Assembly: GCF_947492535.1 (NCBI RefSeq)
Contig: NZ_CANLNH010000003.1
Coordinates: 124,001-188,000 of the forward strand
Reading direction: 5' to 3'
Source: an uncultured Dokdonia sp.
Lineage (GTDB): Bacteria > Bacteroidota > Bacteroidia > Flavobacteriales > Flavobacteriaceae
DNA: 64,000 nt
The position numbers were made by a program, and so were the translations under genes. The notes below the pieces were generated by a model. The model was not told the DNA's origin and searched no databases. It was given only the letters and a program-made list of their open reading frames with translations. Positions 1 to 9,462 of the stretch are shown piece after piece (position 1 is the first letter of the stretch; each line of letters begins with the position of its first letter).

Positions 1-1361
1 TCTTTACTGAATTGAATTTGATTTATGACCACTAATGTGCCAATAATAAGCGCAATAGAAACTGTGAATTGTGTTACAACTAAAACCTTACGAGGTAACG
101 AAGAATAACGCCCAGCTTTAAAGGTGCCTTTTAATACAGATACTGGATTGAAAGATGATAAATACAATGCAGGATAGCTTCCTGATAAAACAGAAGTTAT
201 TAAAATGAATAGGAGAGAAGCTAGCCAGAACATAACATTACTCCAAGGAAATATAATAGCCTTACTAGCAAGGTTATTAAACCCGTTAAGACTTAATAAA
301 ACAATACCAATAGCCACGACAAAAGCCAAAAGAACAATTGAGAATGATTCTGTTAGAAATTGAAAAATAAGTTGTCCTCGATGTGACCCTATAGATTTGC
401 GTATCCCTACTTCTGTAGCACGTTTTTCAGAACGAGCAGTACTTAGGTTTATAAAATTAATACATGCTAGTAATAAGATGAAGATACCAATTACCCCAAA
501 TAACCATACATTTTCTATACGTCCACCAGATTGCACACCATTTTCAAAATCACTTCGCAAATGCCAGTCTTCCATTGGAAATAGAAATAGCTGAGGATTA
601 AATTCAGCTTCCTCTGGAGATGCATTCTTTTTTACATCTATAATTTTTGACGTTACCGCTTCCATGTTTGTATTTTCATTAATCTGAACAAACATCTGAA
701 AGGAGTTATTTCCCCAAGAGTCTTTAGCATTTTCAATCCATTCTTGAGAGCTGATATACTGTTTCCAAGGAATTAAATAATCTACATCACTAAATGAGTT
801 GTTTTCAGGAATATCATTGTAAACTCCTGTTACCACCAGATCATGTTGGTTATTTACTTTAATGATTTTGCCTATAGCCGTTTCAGACCCAAATAGGGAT
901 GCTGAAGTAGACTTAGAAATCATAATAGAGTTTTTTTCTTTTAAACCATCTCTAACACCTTCAATAACATCTAAATTCAACATTTCGGTAGCTCCTTCTT
1001 GTATAGCATGCCCTAATCGATTAATGTTGGTTTCGCCATGCTTGAGATATCTCGGTTGCTCCCAAGATGACATAATAATATGCTTAAAATTATCTGCATG
1101 ATCTTCACGAAGTGCAAACTCTAAAGGTCTTGGAATAGCAGGACCCGTATCTACTATATTATTGGCAGATTCATGTTGGAAAACTTGTGCTATGGTCGCT
1201 TTATCTTTGAAATGACTGTTATAATTAAGTTCGTCAACAATCCAAAGACCAATGAGTATAGTGGCAGCCATACCAATAGCCAAACCAGAGATGTTTATTA
1301 AAGAATACACCTTATTTTTAAGAAGGTTTCTAAATGCTATTTTGAAATAATTTTTAAGCAT
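1..1361 (-). CDS. MacB/FtsX-type ABC transporter permease (3' end outside window)
   Basis: My translation of the minus strand from the ATG at 1361 is open to the left edge, giving about 453 residues of a protein that is usually near 800. It begins MLKNYFKIAFRNLLKNK, followed by a first membrane helix (LINISGLAIGMAATILIGLW), then a large extracytoplasmic MacB_PCD-like domain, then the FtsX helices with the conserved stretch NLSTARSEKRATEVGIRKS. The family forms the membrane part of ABC machines that export peptides, lipoproteins or antibiotics, or that work mechanically. The first residues and the bases around the start codon are nearly identical to the next permease, so the two are tandem paralogues. 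It is the last visible gene of the operon 5970-1. Substrate unknown. Confidence 0.85.
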   Translation of the reverse strand, partial: MLKNYFKIAFRNLLKNKVYSLINISGLAIGMAATILIGLWIVDELNYNSHFKDKATIAQVFQHESANNIVDTGPAIPRPLEFALREDHADNFKHIIMSSWEQPRYLKHGETNINRLGHAIQEGATEMLNLDVIEGVRDGLKEKNSIMISKSTSASLFGSETAIGKIIKVNNQHDLVVTGVYNDIPENNSFSDVDYLIPWKQYISSQEWIENAKDSWGNNSFQMFVQINENTNMEAVTSKIIDVKKNASPEEAEFNPQLFLFPMEDWHLRSDFENGVQSGGRIENVWLFGVIGIFILLLACINFINLSTARSEKRATEVGIRKSIGSHRGQLIFQFLTESFSIVLLAFVVAIGIVLLSLNGFNNLASKAIIFPWSNVMFWLASLLFILITSVLSGSYPALYLSSFNPVSVLKGTFKAGRYSSLPRKVLVVTQFTVSIALIIGTLVVINQIQFSK

Positions 1362-1388
1362 GATTGAAAAGAATTACTGTTCGTTTTT
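1315..1388. repeat. 74-bp direct repeat around the permease start, copy A
   Basis: This segment covers the first codons, the start codon and about 27 bases upstream of the left permease. It matches 3812-3885 with one visible mismatch (AATGCT against AACGCT). Identity extending into the non-coding leader points to recent duplication or gene conversion rather than protein-level conservation alone. Confidence 0.85.
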
Positions 1389-1422
1389 GATTGTTTGCTA
1401 GACGCTAGTATTGATTGATGAC

Positions 1423-3858
1423 TTATTCTGATCGTAATACCTTTGCAGGACTGACTAAAGCTGATTTCATGGCATGATAACTAATAGTTGCTAGTGCAAT
1501 AATTAAAACCATAATTCCTGCAGATAGAAATACAGTCCAAGACATTTCGATTCTGTATTCATAATCTTGTAACCATGTATTCATTAAATAATACGCTATA
1601 GGAATAGCGATAACTAGGGCCACCAAGATTAGACTTAAAAACTTTCTTGTTAATAATTTAAAAATGGTTTGTATCGAGGCGCCTAAAACTTTTCTAACAC
1701 TCATTTCTTTATTGCGTTGTTCAACCATATAAGCAGATAGTGCAAGTAAGCCTAGACAAGCAACTAATATGGCTAAGATGGCAAAGGCTGTAAATATGGT
1801 TTTTATTCTACTTACATTATCATACATTTTTGCAAAGGAAGCGTCCATAAACTCGTAGCGAAAAGCCATATTGGGAACAAATTCTGTCCATTTGTTTTCC
1901 ATAGAAGCTAAGACTGAAGAAACATCATTCGTATTAATTTTAACAGAAGTAATAGAAGGGCTTATACCGCTAAAAAAACAAAGAGGTCTCACAGTTGTTT
2001 TCATGGTGTCAAAATTGAAATCTTCTACAACTCCAATAATCTCCCATAGCTCTCCGTATCTTGATACTCGTTTTCCTAAAGGATCTTCTAATCTTAGCGC
2101 TTTTACCATTGCTTGGTTCATAATAACGGCTTGTTCATCTGAAGTTCGACCCTTCATGAAATTACGCCCATTCACTAAGGTCATACCCATAGTTTCAATA
2201 TAATCTTCATCAATAACCCACGCTTGTCCAGGAATCGTTTCATCTAGACCATCCCTTCCTTCATTTACAAAGCTATTCCCGTTTCGTTTTGTTCCATTAA
2301 TGGGTAAATAATCACTAATACTAACATTGTTAACTCCCGGTAGTTTCTTAAGTTCTTCTTTGAATGTTTCTACCTGTTCATTTAATGCATTGGTACTATA
2401 GATTTGAACGACCTGATCTTTTTCAAAACCAATTTTTGAAGTTAGAATATGATTCATTTGTTGGTTAACAATGAGTGTCCCAACTATTAAAATAATGGAT
2501 ACTGTAAATTGAAATACCACCAAGCTACTTCTTAATCCGCCAGATTTACTTTTTGAACTAAGCTTTCCCTTAAGAACATTTATAGGATTAAAGCTTGAGA
2601 GATAAAAAGATGGATACAAACCTGCAAGAATACCAACAATAATAGATACTCCTAAAACACTAGGTATGAAGCCAATATTTGACCATGGCATTACGAGATC
2701 TATACCAGACATTGTTCTGAAAATAGGCATTAATAGTGCAGATAAAAGTATGCCTATAATAAAAGCTATTAATGAAATTAATATAGATTCTACCAGAAAC
2801 TGACTTATAAGTTGTGAACGTGAAGAACCAACTACTTTTCTTAGTCCTACTTCTTTTGCACGATTAGTAGATTTTGCAGTAGATAGGTTTACAAAATTAA
2901 TACTGGCAATAATGAGAATGAATAATGCTACGATACCAAAAATCCAAATAATCTTTATATCATTTCGAGAATTTGATTCATAATCTACATGTGTTGAATA
3001 GAGGTTAATAGCAGTTAATGGTTGTAAGTTTGTAATCTCTTTTTCTTCTGCATTTTCCCATCCAGCAAATCCTGCTAACTTATACGATGGTTTTATATAT
3101 TTTTCCATCAAGATAGAATTCATCTTAGCTTCAAAAGCGATAAGATCTACTCCCGATTTCAGAGTCACATAGGTAAAATAATTGTTTTGAAACCATCGTG
3201 TTTGTTCTCCTTCTCCAAACTCGACATCTTTTAATGTTATAAAGAAGTCATAATCTAAATGCGAATTACTTTTAAAATCTTCCATAACTCCAGTAATTTT
3301 AAATGGTCTTTCATTGTTTCCATTTAAATACATACTGCGCCCAATAGGGTTTTGATTTCTAAAGTATTTTTCTGCTATAGTTTCAGAAATAACAATCGTA
3401 TTGGGTTTTGAAAGCGCTGTTTTTCTTTCCCCATAGACCATTTGAACATCCATAATATCAATGATAGCTTGATCAGCATAGGTGAAATTTTCCTCATAGT
3501 ATTGGGTGTTTTCTCCATCAAAACGAATCTCATTACTTCCTGCCCCCCAAAACAAACCATTAGACATGAGTCTTCCTGCATTTTCTACTTCTTCAAAATC
3601 TGTTATGAGTGTAGGTGCCGTATTGGCTGAAAAATGTATGCCCGTATCAACACGTTCTCCGTCAATATAATCACGGTTTAGTCTATATATGTTTTCAGAA
3701 TTTGCAACGTGTTTATCATAATTACTTTCGTGAAAAATATAAATAGAAATTAAAATACAGGCAGCTACACCTATGCTCAATCCAAAAATGTTAATAAATG
3801 AGAACCCTTTGTTTTTAAGAAGGTTTCTAAACGCTATTTTGAAATAATTTTTAAGCAT
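1423..3858 (-). CDS. MacB/FtsX-type ABC transporter permease
   Basis: 811 residues, full length for the Bacteroidota FtsX-type permeases. Visible parts: an N-terminal helix near residues 18-41, a long extracytoplasmic MacB_PCD-like domain, FtsX helices near 300-420 with the motif NLSTAKSTNRAKEVGLRKVV, a second periplasmic domain, and C-terminal helices with the motif EQRNKEMSVRKVLGAS. Such duplicated FtsX modules are usual for the family. It lies between the paralogue to its left and the ATPase to its right, about 110 bases from the ATPase, so all three probably form one transporter. The start is set by the MLKNYFKIAFRNLLKNK sequence shared with the paralogue. Substrate cannot be read from sequence. 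Confidence 0.92.
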   Translation of the reverse strand: MLKNYFKIAFRNLLKNKGFSFINIFGLSIGVAACILISIYIFHESNYDKHVANSENIYRLNRDYIDGERVDTGIHFSANTAPTLITDFEEVENAGRLMSNGLFWGAGSNEIRFDGENTQYYEENFTYADQAIIDIMDVQMVYGERKTALSKPNTIVISETIAEKYFRNQNPIGRSMYLNGNNERPFKITGVMEDFKSNSHLDYDFFITLKDVEFGEGEQTRWFQNNYFTYVTLKSGVDLIAFEAKMNSILMEKYIKPSYKLAGFAGWENAEEKEITNLQPLTAINLYSTHVDYESNSRNDIKIIWIFGIVALFILIIASINFVNLSTAKSTNRAKEVGLRKVVGSSRSQLISQFLVESILISLIAFIIGILLSALLMPIFRTMSGIDLVMPWSNIGFIPSVLGVSIIVGILAGLYPSFYLSSFNPINVLKGKLSSKSKSGGLRSSLVVFQFTVSIILIVGTLIVNQQMNHILTSKIGFEKDQVVQIYSTNALNEQVETFKEELKKLPGVNNVSISDYLPINGTKRNGNSFVNEGRDGLDETIPGQAWVIDEDYIETMGMTLVNGRNFMKGRTSDEQAVIMNQAMVKALRLEDPLGKRVSRYGELWEIIGVVEDFNFDTMKTTVRPLCFFSGISPSITSVKINTNDVSSVLASMENKWTEFVPNMAFRYEFMDASFAKMYDNVSRIKTIFTAFAILAILVACLGLLALSAYMVEQRNKEMSVRKVLGASIQTIFKLLTRKFLSLILVALVIAIPIAYYLMNTWLQDYEYRIEMSWTVFLSAGIMVLIIALATISYHAMKSALVSPAKVLRSE

Positions 3859-3885
3859 GATTGAAAAGAATTACTGTTCGTTTTT
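3812..3885. repeat. 74-bp direct repeat around the permease start, copy B
   Basis: Partner of 1315-1388. It covers the same part of the second permease (first codons, ATG and upstream leader). Beyond base 3885 the two leaders diverge. Confidence 0.85.
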
Positions 3886-3970
3886 ACTCGTTGAAACATT
3901 ACTATTCAAGTATAGATTGATGAGTTATATACTAAAAATGAATACGACTGTATTATTGATTGATTGATGA

Positions 3971-4648
3971 TTATGCTAGAATATTTTCAGTGACTTTTTG
4001 TCCATCTAGCATTCGTATGATCCTATGGCTATATTTTGCGTCATGTTCACTATGAGTTACCATGATAATAGTGGTACCCGCTTCATTAAGATCTATAAGT
4101 AAATCCATCACTTCATTACCGTTTGTACTATCTAAGTTTCCAGTTGGCTCGTCGGCCAAAATTAATTTTGGATTATTTACAACGGCTCTTGCTACGGCGA
4201 CACGTTGTTGTTGTCCTCCAGATAATTGCTGAGGAAAATGATTACGACGATGCATAATTTGCATTTTTTCTAAAACAGCTTCTACACGTTTTTTGCGCTC
4301 GGCTGGTTTCACGCCAGTGTAAATCAAAGGAAGCTCAACGTTTTCAAAAACGGTTAACTCATCTATTAGATTAAAGCTCTGAAAAACAAAGCCTATATTA
4401 TGTTTTCTCAATTCCGAACGTTTTCGCTCATTATAACCTGAAACTTCTTCACTATTAAATTTAAAGCTACCTCCATCTGGATCGTCTAATAAGCCTATGA
4501 TATTTAATAATGTAGATTTACCGCAGCCAGAAGGCCCCATGATGGCTACAAATTCCCCTTGCTTCACTTCAAAAGATAATTTGTTTAAAGCAATGGTTTG
4601 CACCTCTTCTGTTTTATAAAATTTTTCTAAATCTGTAATCTGTATCAT
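3971..4648 (-). CDS. ABC transporter ATP-binding protein, MacB/LolD type
   Basis: 225 residues, the usual length of a stand-alone MacB/LolD ATPase. Motifs in order: Walker A GPSGCGKST at 38-46, Q-loop glutamine near 90, signature LSGGQQQR at 142-149, Walker B LILADEPTG from 162, and the switch histidine at 199. It hydrolyses ATP in the cytoplasm to drive the adjacent FtsX-type permeases. It sits between the adaptor gene (upstream, 4720-5970) and the permease genes (downstream) on the same strand, the classic order adaptor-ATPase-permease. No substrate is indicated. Confidence 0.95.
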   Translation of the reverse strand: MIQITDLEKFYKTEEVQTIALNKLSFEVKQGEFVAIMGPSGCGKSTLLNIIGLLDDPDGGSFKFNSEEVSGYNERKRSELRKHNIGFVFQSFNLIDELTVFENVELPLIYTGVKPAERKKRVEAVLEKMQIMHRRNHFPQQLSGGQQQRVAVARAVVNNPKLILADEPTGNLDSTNGNEVMDLLIDLNEAGTTIIMVTHSEHDAKYSHRIIRMLDGQKVTENILA

Positions 4649-4719
4649 TGTATTTAGTTTTATTAGCTATTGTTGTTTTCTATATTGTAGTATTACTTCT
4701 ATGTGATCGTATTTGTGAA

Positions 4720-5970
4720 CTACTTCAAAATCAATTCATCGATATCTCCATATGAATCGTAACTTGATGTGATTACTTTATCTCCAGGGTTTAGACCTTC
4801 GACAACTTCATAATATTCTGTATTTTGACTTCCTAACCGTATATCAATTTTGTAGGCGCTATTTCCATTTTCACTCACTTTAAAAATCCAATTCCCACCT
4901 GTTTTTTGGAAGAACCCACCTTTAGGGACAAGTACGGCTTGTTTTTCAGCACTCAAGGCTACTCTAATCTGTAGATTTTGTCCTCTTCGTATTCCTTCTG
5001 GAACTTCGTTTTCAAAGGTCATATCTACCTGAAAACGTCCATTAGTTACTTGTGTAAAAACCTTTTTTATAGTGAGCGTATATAATTTTCCATTAAGCGT
5101 AAATGTTCCCGTTTGTCCAGTATATATTCTTGAGATATAATGCTCATCAATATCTACTCTTACCTTATATCCAGTAGTGACATCTACTTGTCCTAATCGA
5201 GTCCCTTTGTTTATAGATTGCCCAATCTCTGCATCTAATGAAGTTAATTGTCCATCTATTGGTGCGCGTACTACCAAATCGCCTACTTTTTTACGCATTA
5301 GTTCTAAGGCGCTTTGTGTTCTCGCATACGAATCTCTTGCTTGATTAATTTCAAGCTTTGAAGAAATCGAGTCTTCAGAAAGTACTTGCTTTGCTAGCTT
5401 CATACGTTCCTGTTGGTAGTCATAATTATTTTTAGAAGACTCATAATCCTGGCGACCAATAGCACCTTTCTCATATAAACGCTTATTAAGATCATAAACA
5501 CGCTGTGCTTCAACAAGATTATTTTCCACATCGGTGAATTGATTTTGTCTATTAATCGTATTTTGACGTGCTGCATTTTGAGAAATTTGCATTTGTGTCA
5601 ATAGATTGTATACTGAAGTCTCTTGATTGATAAGACTTAACTCCAAATCTGTATTTGATAATCTTAAGATAGGTTCTCCCTTTTTAAGCATAGCACCATC
5701 TTCAACAAATTTTTCTTCTACACGTCCACCTTCTAATGCATCTAAATAAATCGTTGTGATAGGAAGTACAATACCATTTACAGGAATATTTTCTTGAAAT
5801 ACATCTTTTGATATCGTACTAATAGATATACGTTCTTTTTCTACATTGAGTTTAGAACCTCCAGAAGTTTGAAAAATAACATAAGCTATTAAGGCAATGA
5901 TTGCTATAACACCTCCGATAGTAAGGAGTTTTTGTTGAGAGAATTTTTTCTTTTGAATGGGTACGTCCAT
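4720..5970 (-). CDS. HlyD/MacA-like periplasmic adaptor of an ABC export system
   Basis: 416 residues. One N-terminal membrane anchor (about residues 15-34) is followed by a barrel-sandwich (lipoyl-like) half, a long helical hairpin rich in Q, N and E (about 110-220), the returning lipoyl half (VVRAPIDGQLTSLDAEIGQ) and beta-barrel and membrane-proximal domains. This is the membrane-fusion architecture linking an inner-membrane ABC permease to an outer-membrane channel. It is the first gene of the minus-strand operon and faces the divergent NtrC-type regulator across a 197-base region, which suggests control by that regulator. No TolC homologue is encoded nearby. Confidence 0.93.
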   Translation of the reverse strand: MDVPIQKKKFSQQKLLTIGGVIAIIALIAYVIFQTSGGSKLNVEKERISISTISKDVFQENIPVNGIVLPITTIYLDALEGGRVEEKFVEDGAMLKKGEPILRLSNTDLELSLINQETSVYNLLTQMQISQNAARQNTINRQNQFTDVENNLVEAQRVYDLNKRLYEKGAIGRQDYESSKNNYDYQQERMKLAKQVLSEDSISSKLEINQARDSYARTQSALELMRKKVGDLVVRAPIDGQLTSLDAEIGQSINKGTRLGQVDVTTGYKVRVDIDEHYISRIYTGQTGTFTLNGKLYTLTIKKVFTQVTNGRFQVDMTFENEVPEGIRRGQNLQIRVALSAEKQAVLVPKGGFFQKTGGNWIFKVSENGNSAYKIDIRLGSQNTEYYEVVEGLNPGDKVITSSYDSYGDIDELILK

Positions 5971-6067
5971 TTTTATTTTTTTAGTTGCACTTTATATCTA
6001 GTGAATATAATGCCAAAACTTTAAAATATTGTATTTCAGTAATTTATGTGTTTTTATGAAAATAAAA

Positions 6068-6110
6068 GTGTCCGTTTTTGATACACTTTATGTCCGAAAG
6101 TGTACACTTT
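6068..6110. promoter_or_regulatory. Candidate upstream activating sites for the NtrC-type regulator
   Basis: The divergent region 5971-6167 holds two TGTCCG words, at 6069-6074 and 6091-6096, exactly 22 bases apart (about two helical turns). Each is followed by an ACAC half, giving dyads GTGT...ACAC at 6068-6086 and a second one with the perfect palindrome AAGTGTACACTT at 6098-6109. Paired phased sites between an NtrC-type gene and its probable target operon fit enhancer sites. On the minus strand a weak sigma-54-like sequence, TTGGCATTATATTCACT, lies between these sites and the adaptor gene: the -24 half is good, the -12 half poor. Binding is inferred. Confidence 0.45.
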
Positions 6111-6167
6111 TGCAAACGATTATTTTTTTGTTTTTACAAGCTGATATAAAATCGTAATATTGTAGTG

Positions 6168-7520
6168 ATGGTATTAAAAAACGCTTCAATATTAGCAATA
6201 GATGACGATGCAGATGTGCTTACAGCTTTACGTCTCCTTCTTAAGCCATTAGTAAAAAGTATCGTTACAGAAAAAAATCCAAGTAATATTACATCTCAAA
6301 TAGAAAAGGCAGACTATGATGTTATTATACTGGATATGAATTTTAATGGACTTGTTAATACAGGGAATGAAGGTATATTTTGGCTAAATAAGATTAAAAA
6401 ACAAAAACCAGAAACATCGGTAGTTTTAATGACTGCATATGCCGATATTGATTTAGCTATTCGTGGTCTCAAAGAAGGGGCATCAGACTTTTTAATGAAA
6501 CCTTGGAAGAACGAGAAGATTATAGAGACTATTACAACTATTTTAAGTAAAAAGAAATCTAATGGTACTAAGTCTACGTCTTTAAATGCATTGAGTGTAG
6601 AAATCATTGGAGAAAGTGAGGCTATGCAGGATGTCTTTATGAAGCTTAAAAAAGTAGCACCTACCGATGCAAATGTGCTAATTCTTGGAGAGAATGGTAC
6701 AGGAAAAGATTTAATAGCCAGAGCGCTTCACGATAGTTCTCATCGAAGAAACAAACCTTTTATTAAAGTCGACGTTGGTGCATTGACATCTTCACTTTTC
6801 GAAAGTGAGTTGTTTGGATATAAAAAAGGAGCATTTACAGATGCAAGAGAAGATAGAATAGGACGTTTTGAGGCAGCAAATGGCGGAACCCTTTTTCTTG
6901 ATGAAATAGGGAATATTACCTTAGGACAACAAGTGCGATTACTAACGGCATTACAAAATAGACAAATAACTCCTTTAGGCTCTAATGAGTCTGTTAACAT
7001 AGATATCAGATTGCTATGCGCTACTAATGTTGAACCAAAAACACTAGCAGATGAAAGTAAGTTTCGAAAAGATTTAATTTATAGAATAAATACGGTCGAT
7101 ATTATTGTTCCTCCATTACGAGATCGAGGTACCGATATAACAGAACTCTCACGGCATTTTGTATCAGTATACGCCGAAAAGTATAATAAAAACACATTTA
7201 CATTTGATGCAGGCTTTATTTCTAAATTAAAAAAACATGATTTTCCAGGAAATGTAAGAGAACTTCAATATGTATTAGAGCGTGCCGTCATTATGACTGA
7301 TGGATCTGTTTTAAAACCTGAAGATCTCGTTTTCTCATCTATAGAACGATCTGTTACAAAAAAGACTATTGAGACTGCAAGCCTCAATCTTGATGATATC
7401 GAAAAAAATGCCATCCTTACCGTATTAGAAAAACATAAAGGCAATGTGTCAAAATCTGCAAAGGAACTAGGAATTACAAGAGCAGCACTCTATAGACGAT
7501 TAGAAAAGTATGAACTATAG
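6168..7520 (+). CDS. NtrC-family sigma-54-dependent response regulator
   Basis: 450 residues from the ATG at 6168; a GTG lies just before it at 6165, but the ATG gives the usual start. A receiver domain comes first (acidic pocket IDDDADV, phospho-acceptor Asp56 in DVIILDMNF). Then an AAA+ sigma-54 activation domain with Walker A GENGTGKD, the sigma-54 contact loop and Walker B LFLDEIGN, and last a Fis-type helix-turn-helix (NVSKSAKELGITRAALYRRL). The contact loop reads GAFTDA where the textbook motif is GAFTGA; that change recurs in Bacteroidota relatives and need not mean loss of function. The kinase gene overlaps its 3' end by 11 bases. Divergence from the ABC export operon suggests it activates that operon. 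Confidence 0.95.
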   Translation: MVLKNASILAIDDDADVLTALRLLLKPLVKSIVTEKNPSNITSQIEKADYDVIILDMNFNGLVNTGNEGIFWLNKIKKQKPETSVVLMTAYADIDLAIRGLKEGASDFLMKPWKNEKIIETITTILSKKKSNGTKSTSLNALSVEIIGESEAMQDVFMKLKKVAPTDANVLILGENGTGKDLIARALHDSSHRRNKPFIKVDVGALTSSLFESELFGYKKGAFTDAREDRIGRFEAANGGTLFLDEIGNITLGQQVRLLTALQNRQITPLGSNESVNIDIRLLCATNVEPKTLADESKFRKDLIYRINTVDIIVPPLRDRGTDITELSRHFVSVYAEKYNKNTFTFDAGFISKLKKHDFPGNVRELQYVLERAVIMTDGSVLKPEDLVFSSIERSVTKKTIETASLNLDDIEKNAILTVLEKHKGNVSKSAKELGITRAALYRRLEKYEL

Positions 7521-8853
7521 AGGCTACATCCTTAAACTCTTTTTTAGAATTGCACTTAGTATGGGATTGATTCAAGGTGTGATCTATGCACTAGAAGTCA
7601 ATAACAATACGTATGCTATTATCGCGAGTATCCTATTATTATATGTGTTTATAAATACGTATGGCTTTATAAAAAGACGTTTTGTCGCAATGGACGACTT
7701 TTTTGAAGCTGCTAAGTATCGTGATTTTTCAAGATGGTTTCCAGAAGATAGAGGCCCCAAAGATATTCGGTTTTTGTATACAGGTTTTAATGAAATCAAT
7801 AGAACTATAAAAGAAATAAACTCCAAAAACCAAGCACAATACGTATATCTTCAGAAGATTTTGGAAATGGTAGATATAGGTATCATTGCGTATAATATAG
7901 AAACAGGAGACGTGCTTTGGAGCAATGATTCCTTTGGTGAAATTTTAGATGTACCTTCTTTTAAGAATATTCGATTTGTTGAAAGTAGAAAACCAGAACT
8001 GTTTACTACCATTTTTGAAACCTATCATAGAGAACCCGATTCTATCTCAATTGCATTACGTAATGAGAGCTTGAAGATTTTAATTTCTGATACAGTCTTT
8101 CAAGTAGAAGAAGACGCGTTTAAACTTGTCGTAATTCAAAACATTGATGATACATTAAATAAAAATGAATCAGAGTCTTGGAAGAAACTTCTAAGTGTCA
8201 TGACTCATGAAATCATGAATAGTATTGCTCCCATTTCTTCGTTGGCAGATACGCTTCATCAAAATATACAAATGGCACTTAAGGAACCTGAAAATACACA
8301 GTTAGAATTAGAAGATCTTAACTCCGGTATTAAGACGATTAAAAATCGAAGCGAAGGACTTTTACAATTTGCAAAAACGTATCGTAGTTTAAATAAAGTG
8401 ACACATCTAAACCTTGAAAGAGTTCGGATTTCAGAATTGTTTAGTAACATTCAACTTCTGATGGAGCCGTCTATTACAGCAAAAAATATAGCTGTAACAT
8501 TCAATGTAACTACACCAAAATTAGAATTAGATATAGACATACATCTTATCGAGCAAGTCTTAATTAACCTTCTGTTAAACGCAGTCGATGCCTGTAAAGA
8601 AATTGAAAATGCAAAAATAAAAGTGGAAGCCTCTCAAAATACAAACCGAGATATTGTGATTAGAGTATTTGATAATGGAGCTGGGATTCCAAAAGATATT
8701 TTAGAAAATGTATTTGTGCCTTTCTTTACAAGTAAAGCTACGGGTAGTGGTATTGGTTTAAGTTTATGTAAACAGATTATGTTACTTCATAAAGGAAAAA
8801 TCATCGTTAAAAGTATTGAAGGCGAAGGTTCGGTGTTTAGTTTAGTGTTTTAA
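7510..8853 (+). CDS. Membrane sensor histidine kinase, NtrY-like
   Basis: 447 residues. Two N-terminal membrane helices (about 10-28 and 34-54) with almost no periplasmic loop are followed by a PAS-like region (about 115-215). The catalytic core has the H-box [15 protein letters not shown] with His233, an N-box ([17 protein letters not shown]), a G1 box DNGAGIP and a G2 box [12 protein letters not shown]. It should autophosphorylate on His233 and pass phosphate to the upstream regulator. The 11-base overlap indicates translational coupling. The short loop suggests sensing within or near the membrane, which suits an envelope-stress or export system. Confidence 0.93.
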   Translation: MNYRGYILKLFFRIALSMGLIQGVIYALEVNNNTYAIIASILLLYVFINTYGFIKRRFVAMDDFFEAAKYRDFSRWFPEDRGPKDIRFLYTGFNEINRTIKEINSKNQAQYVYLQKILEMVDIGIIAYNIETGDVLWSNDSFGEILDVPSFKNIRFVESRKPELFTTIFETYHREPDSISIALRNESLKILISDTVFQVEEDAFKLVVIQNIDDTLNKNESESWKKLLSVMTHEIMNSIAPISSLADTLHQNIQMALKEPENTQLELEDLNSGIKTIKNRSEGLLQFAKTYRSLNKVTHLNLERVRISELFSNIQLLMEPSITAKNIAVTFNVTTPKLELDIDIHLIEQVLINLLLNAVDACKEIENAKIKVEASQNTNRDIVIRVFDNGAGIPKDILENVFVPFFTSKATGSGIGLSLCKQIMLLHKGKIIVKSIEGEGSVFSLVF

Positions 8854-8902
8854 AGGAATACTATAGATATTATAAATTCTTAATACCATAATAATCTGGT
8901 GG

Positions 8903-8926
8903 TATACGCTTTCGCGAAAGCGTATA
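8903..8926. repeat. GCTTTCGCGAAAGC palindrome, intergenic
   Basis: Perfect 24-bp palindrome with core TACGCTTTCGCGAAAGCGTA, 50 bases after the kinase stop codon. It is the longest of the 11 copies in the window. There is no T-tract beside it, so it does not look like a simple terminator. Confidence 0.95.
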
Positions 8927-8985
8927 AAACAATATTCAAAATTATAAGTGTAGTTTTTGTTTAAAAGAACTTTTGTAAGTTTCTT

Positions 8986-9166
8986 AAAACAGAAAGTCCT
9001 TAAAAAAGCGCACAAAAAATTACGTGTTTCGGTATTCGAGCAACGGAAAATCATAAAAAAAGAGTACTAAAAAAATGTACTCTTTTTTTATGATAACTAC
9101 CCATCATTACAGTTTTGGTAATGGTATATACTATTTTAATTCTTACTTCGTTTTCGGTTGGAATAC
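8986..9166 (-). pseudogene. fahA 3'-end/terminator repeat, copy A (diverged, longer)
   Basis: This segment starts with AAAACAGAAAGT and ends in a copy of the last codons of fumarylacetoacetase (reverse strand KLLPVFQPKTK then stop; the copy of the gene tail runs to about 9183). Its middle differs from copies B and C and carries another hairpin. Only the gene tail is present, with no start, so it is a non-functional fragment. Confidence 0.85.
9050..9094. terminator. Bidirectional terminator-like hairpin
   Basis: Inverted repeat ATCATAAAAAAAGAGTAC ... GTACTCTTTTTTTATGAT with an 9-base A-rich loop, between the plus-strand kinase gene and minus-strand fahA. A and T runs on both arms suit termination from both sides. 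Confidence 0.75.
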
Positions 9167-9190
9167 TGGTAATAGTTTTGTAGGTTCCTT

Positions 9191-9314
9191 AAAACAGAAA
9201 GTTCTCATAAAAACGTATTGAAAAAATTACGCTTTTATGAGAACAACTACCCAATTACGGTTTTGGTAATGGTATATACTATTTTAATTCTTACTTCGTT
9301 TTCGGTTGGAATAC
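9191..9314 (-). pseudogene. fahA 3'-end/terminator repeat, copy B
   Basis: 124 bp matching 9339-9462 at all but about one position. It contains a 17-bp-stem hairpin (9201-9244, GTTCTCATAAAA paired with TTTTATGAGAAC), the spacer, the fahA stop codon at 9291-9293 and the last seven codons or so of fahA. Beyond 9314 the match ends. It is a partial tandem duplicate of the gene tail. Confidence 0.9.
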
Positions 9315-9338
9315 ATGAAGTAGCTTACGTCTAGCTAT

Positions 9339-9462
9339 AAAACAGAAAGTTCTCATAAAAACGTATTGAAAAAATTACGCTTTTATGAGAACAACTACCC
9401 AATTACGGTTTTGGTAATGGTATATGCTATTTTAATTCTTACTTCGTTTTCGGTTGGAATAC
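9339..9462 (-). repeat. fahA 3'-end/terminator repeat, copy C (the resident copy)
   Basis: This copy includes the true end of fahA (stop at 9439) and the hairpin 9349-9392 that probably terminates fahA. The unit matches copy B over 124 bp. Having three terminator units in a row downstream of one gene is unusual. Confidence 0.9.

Noticed and set aside
8986-9462. CRISPR array
   Set aside because: The three units are long, contain gene-tail codons and are not separated by uniform unique spacers.
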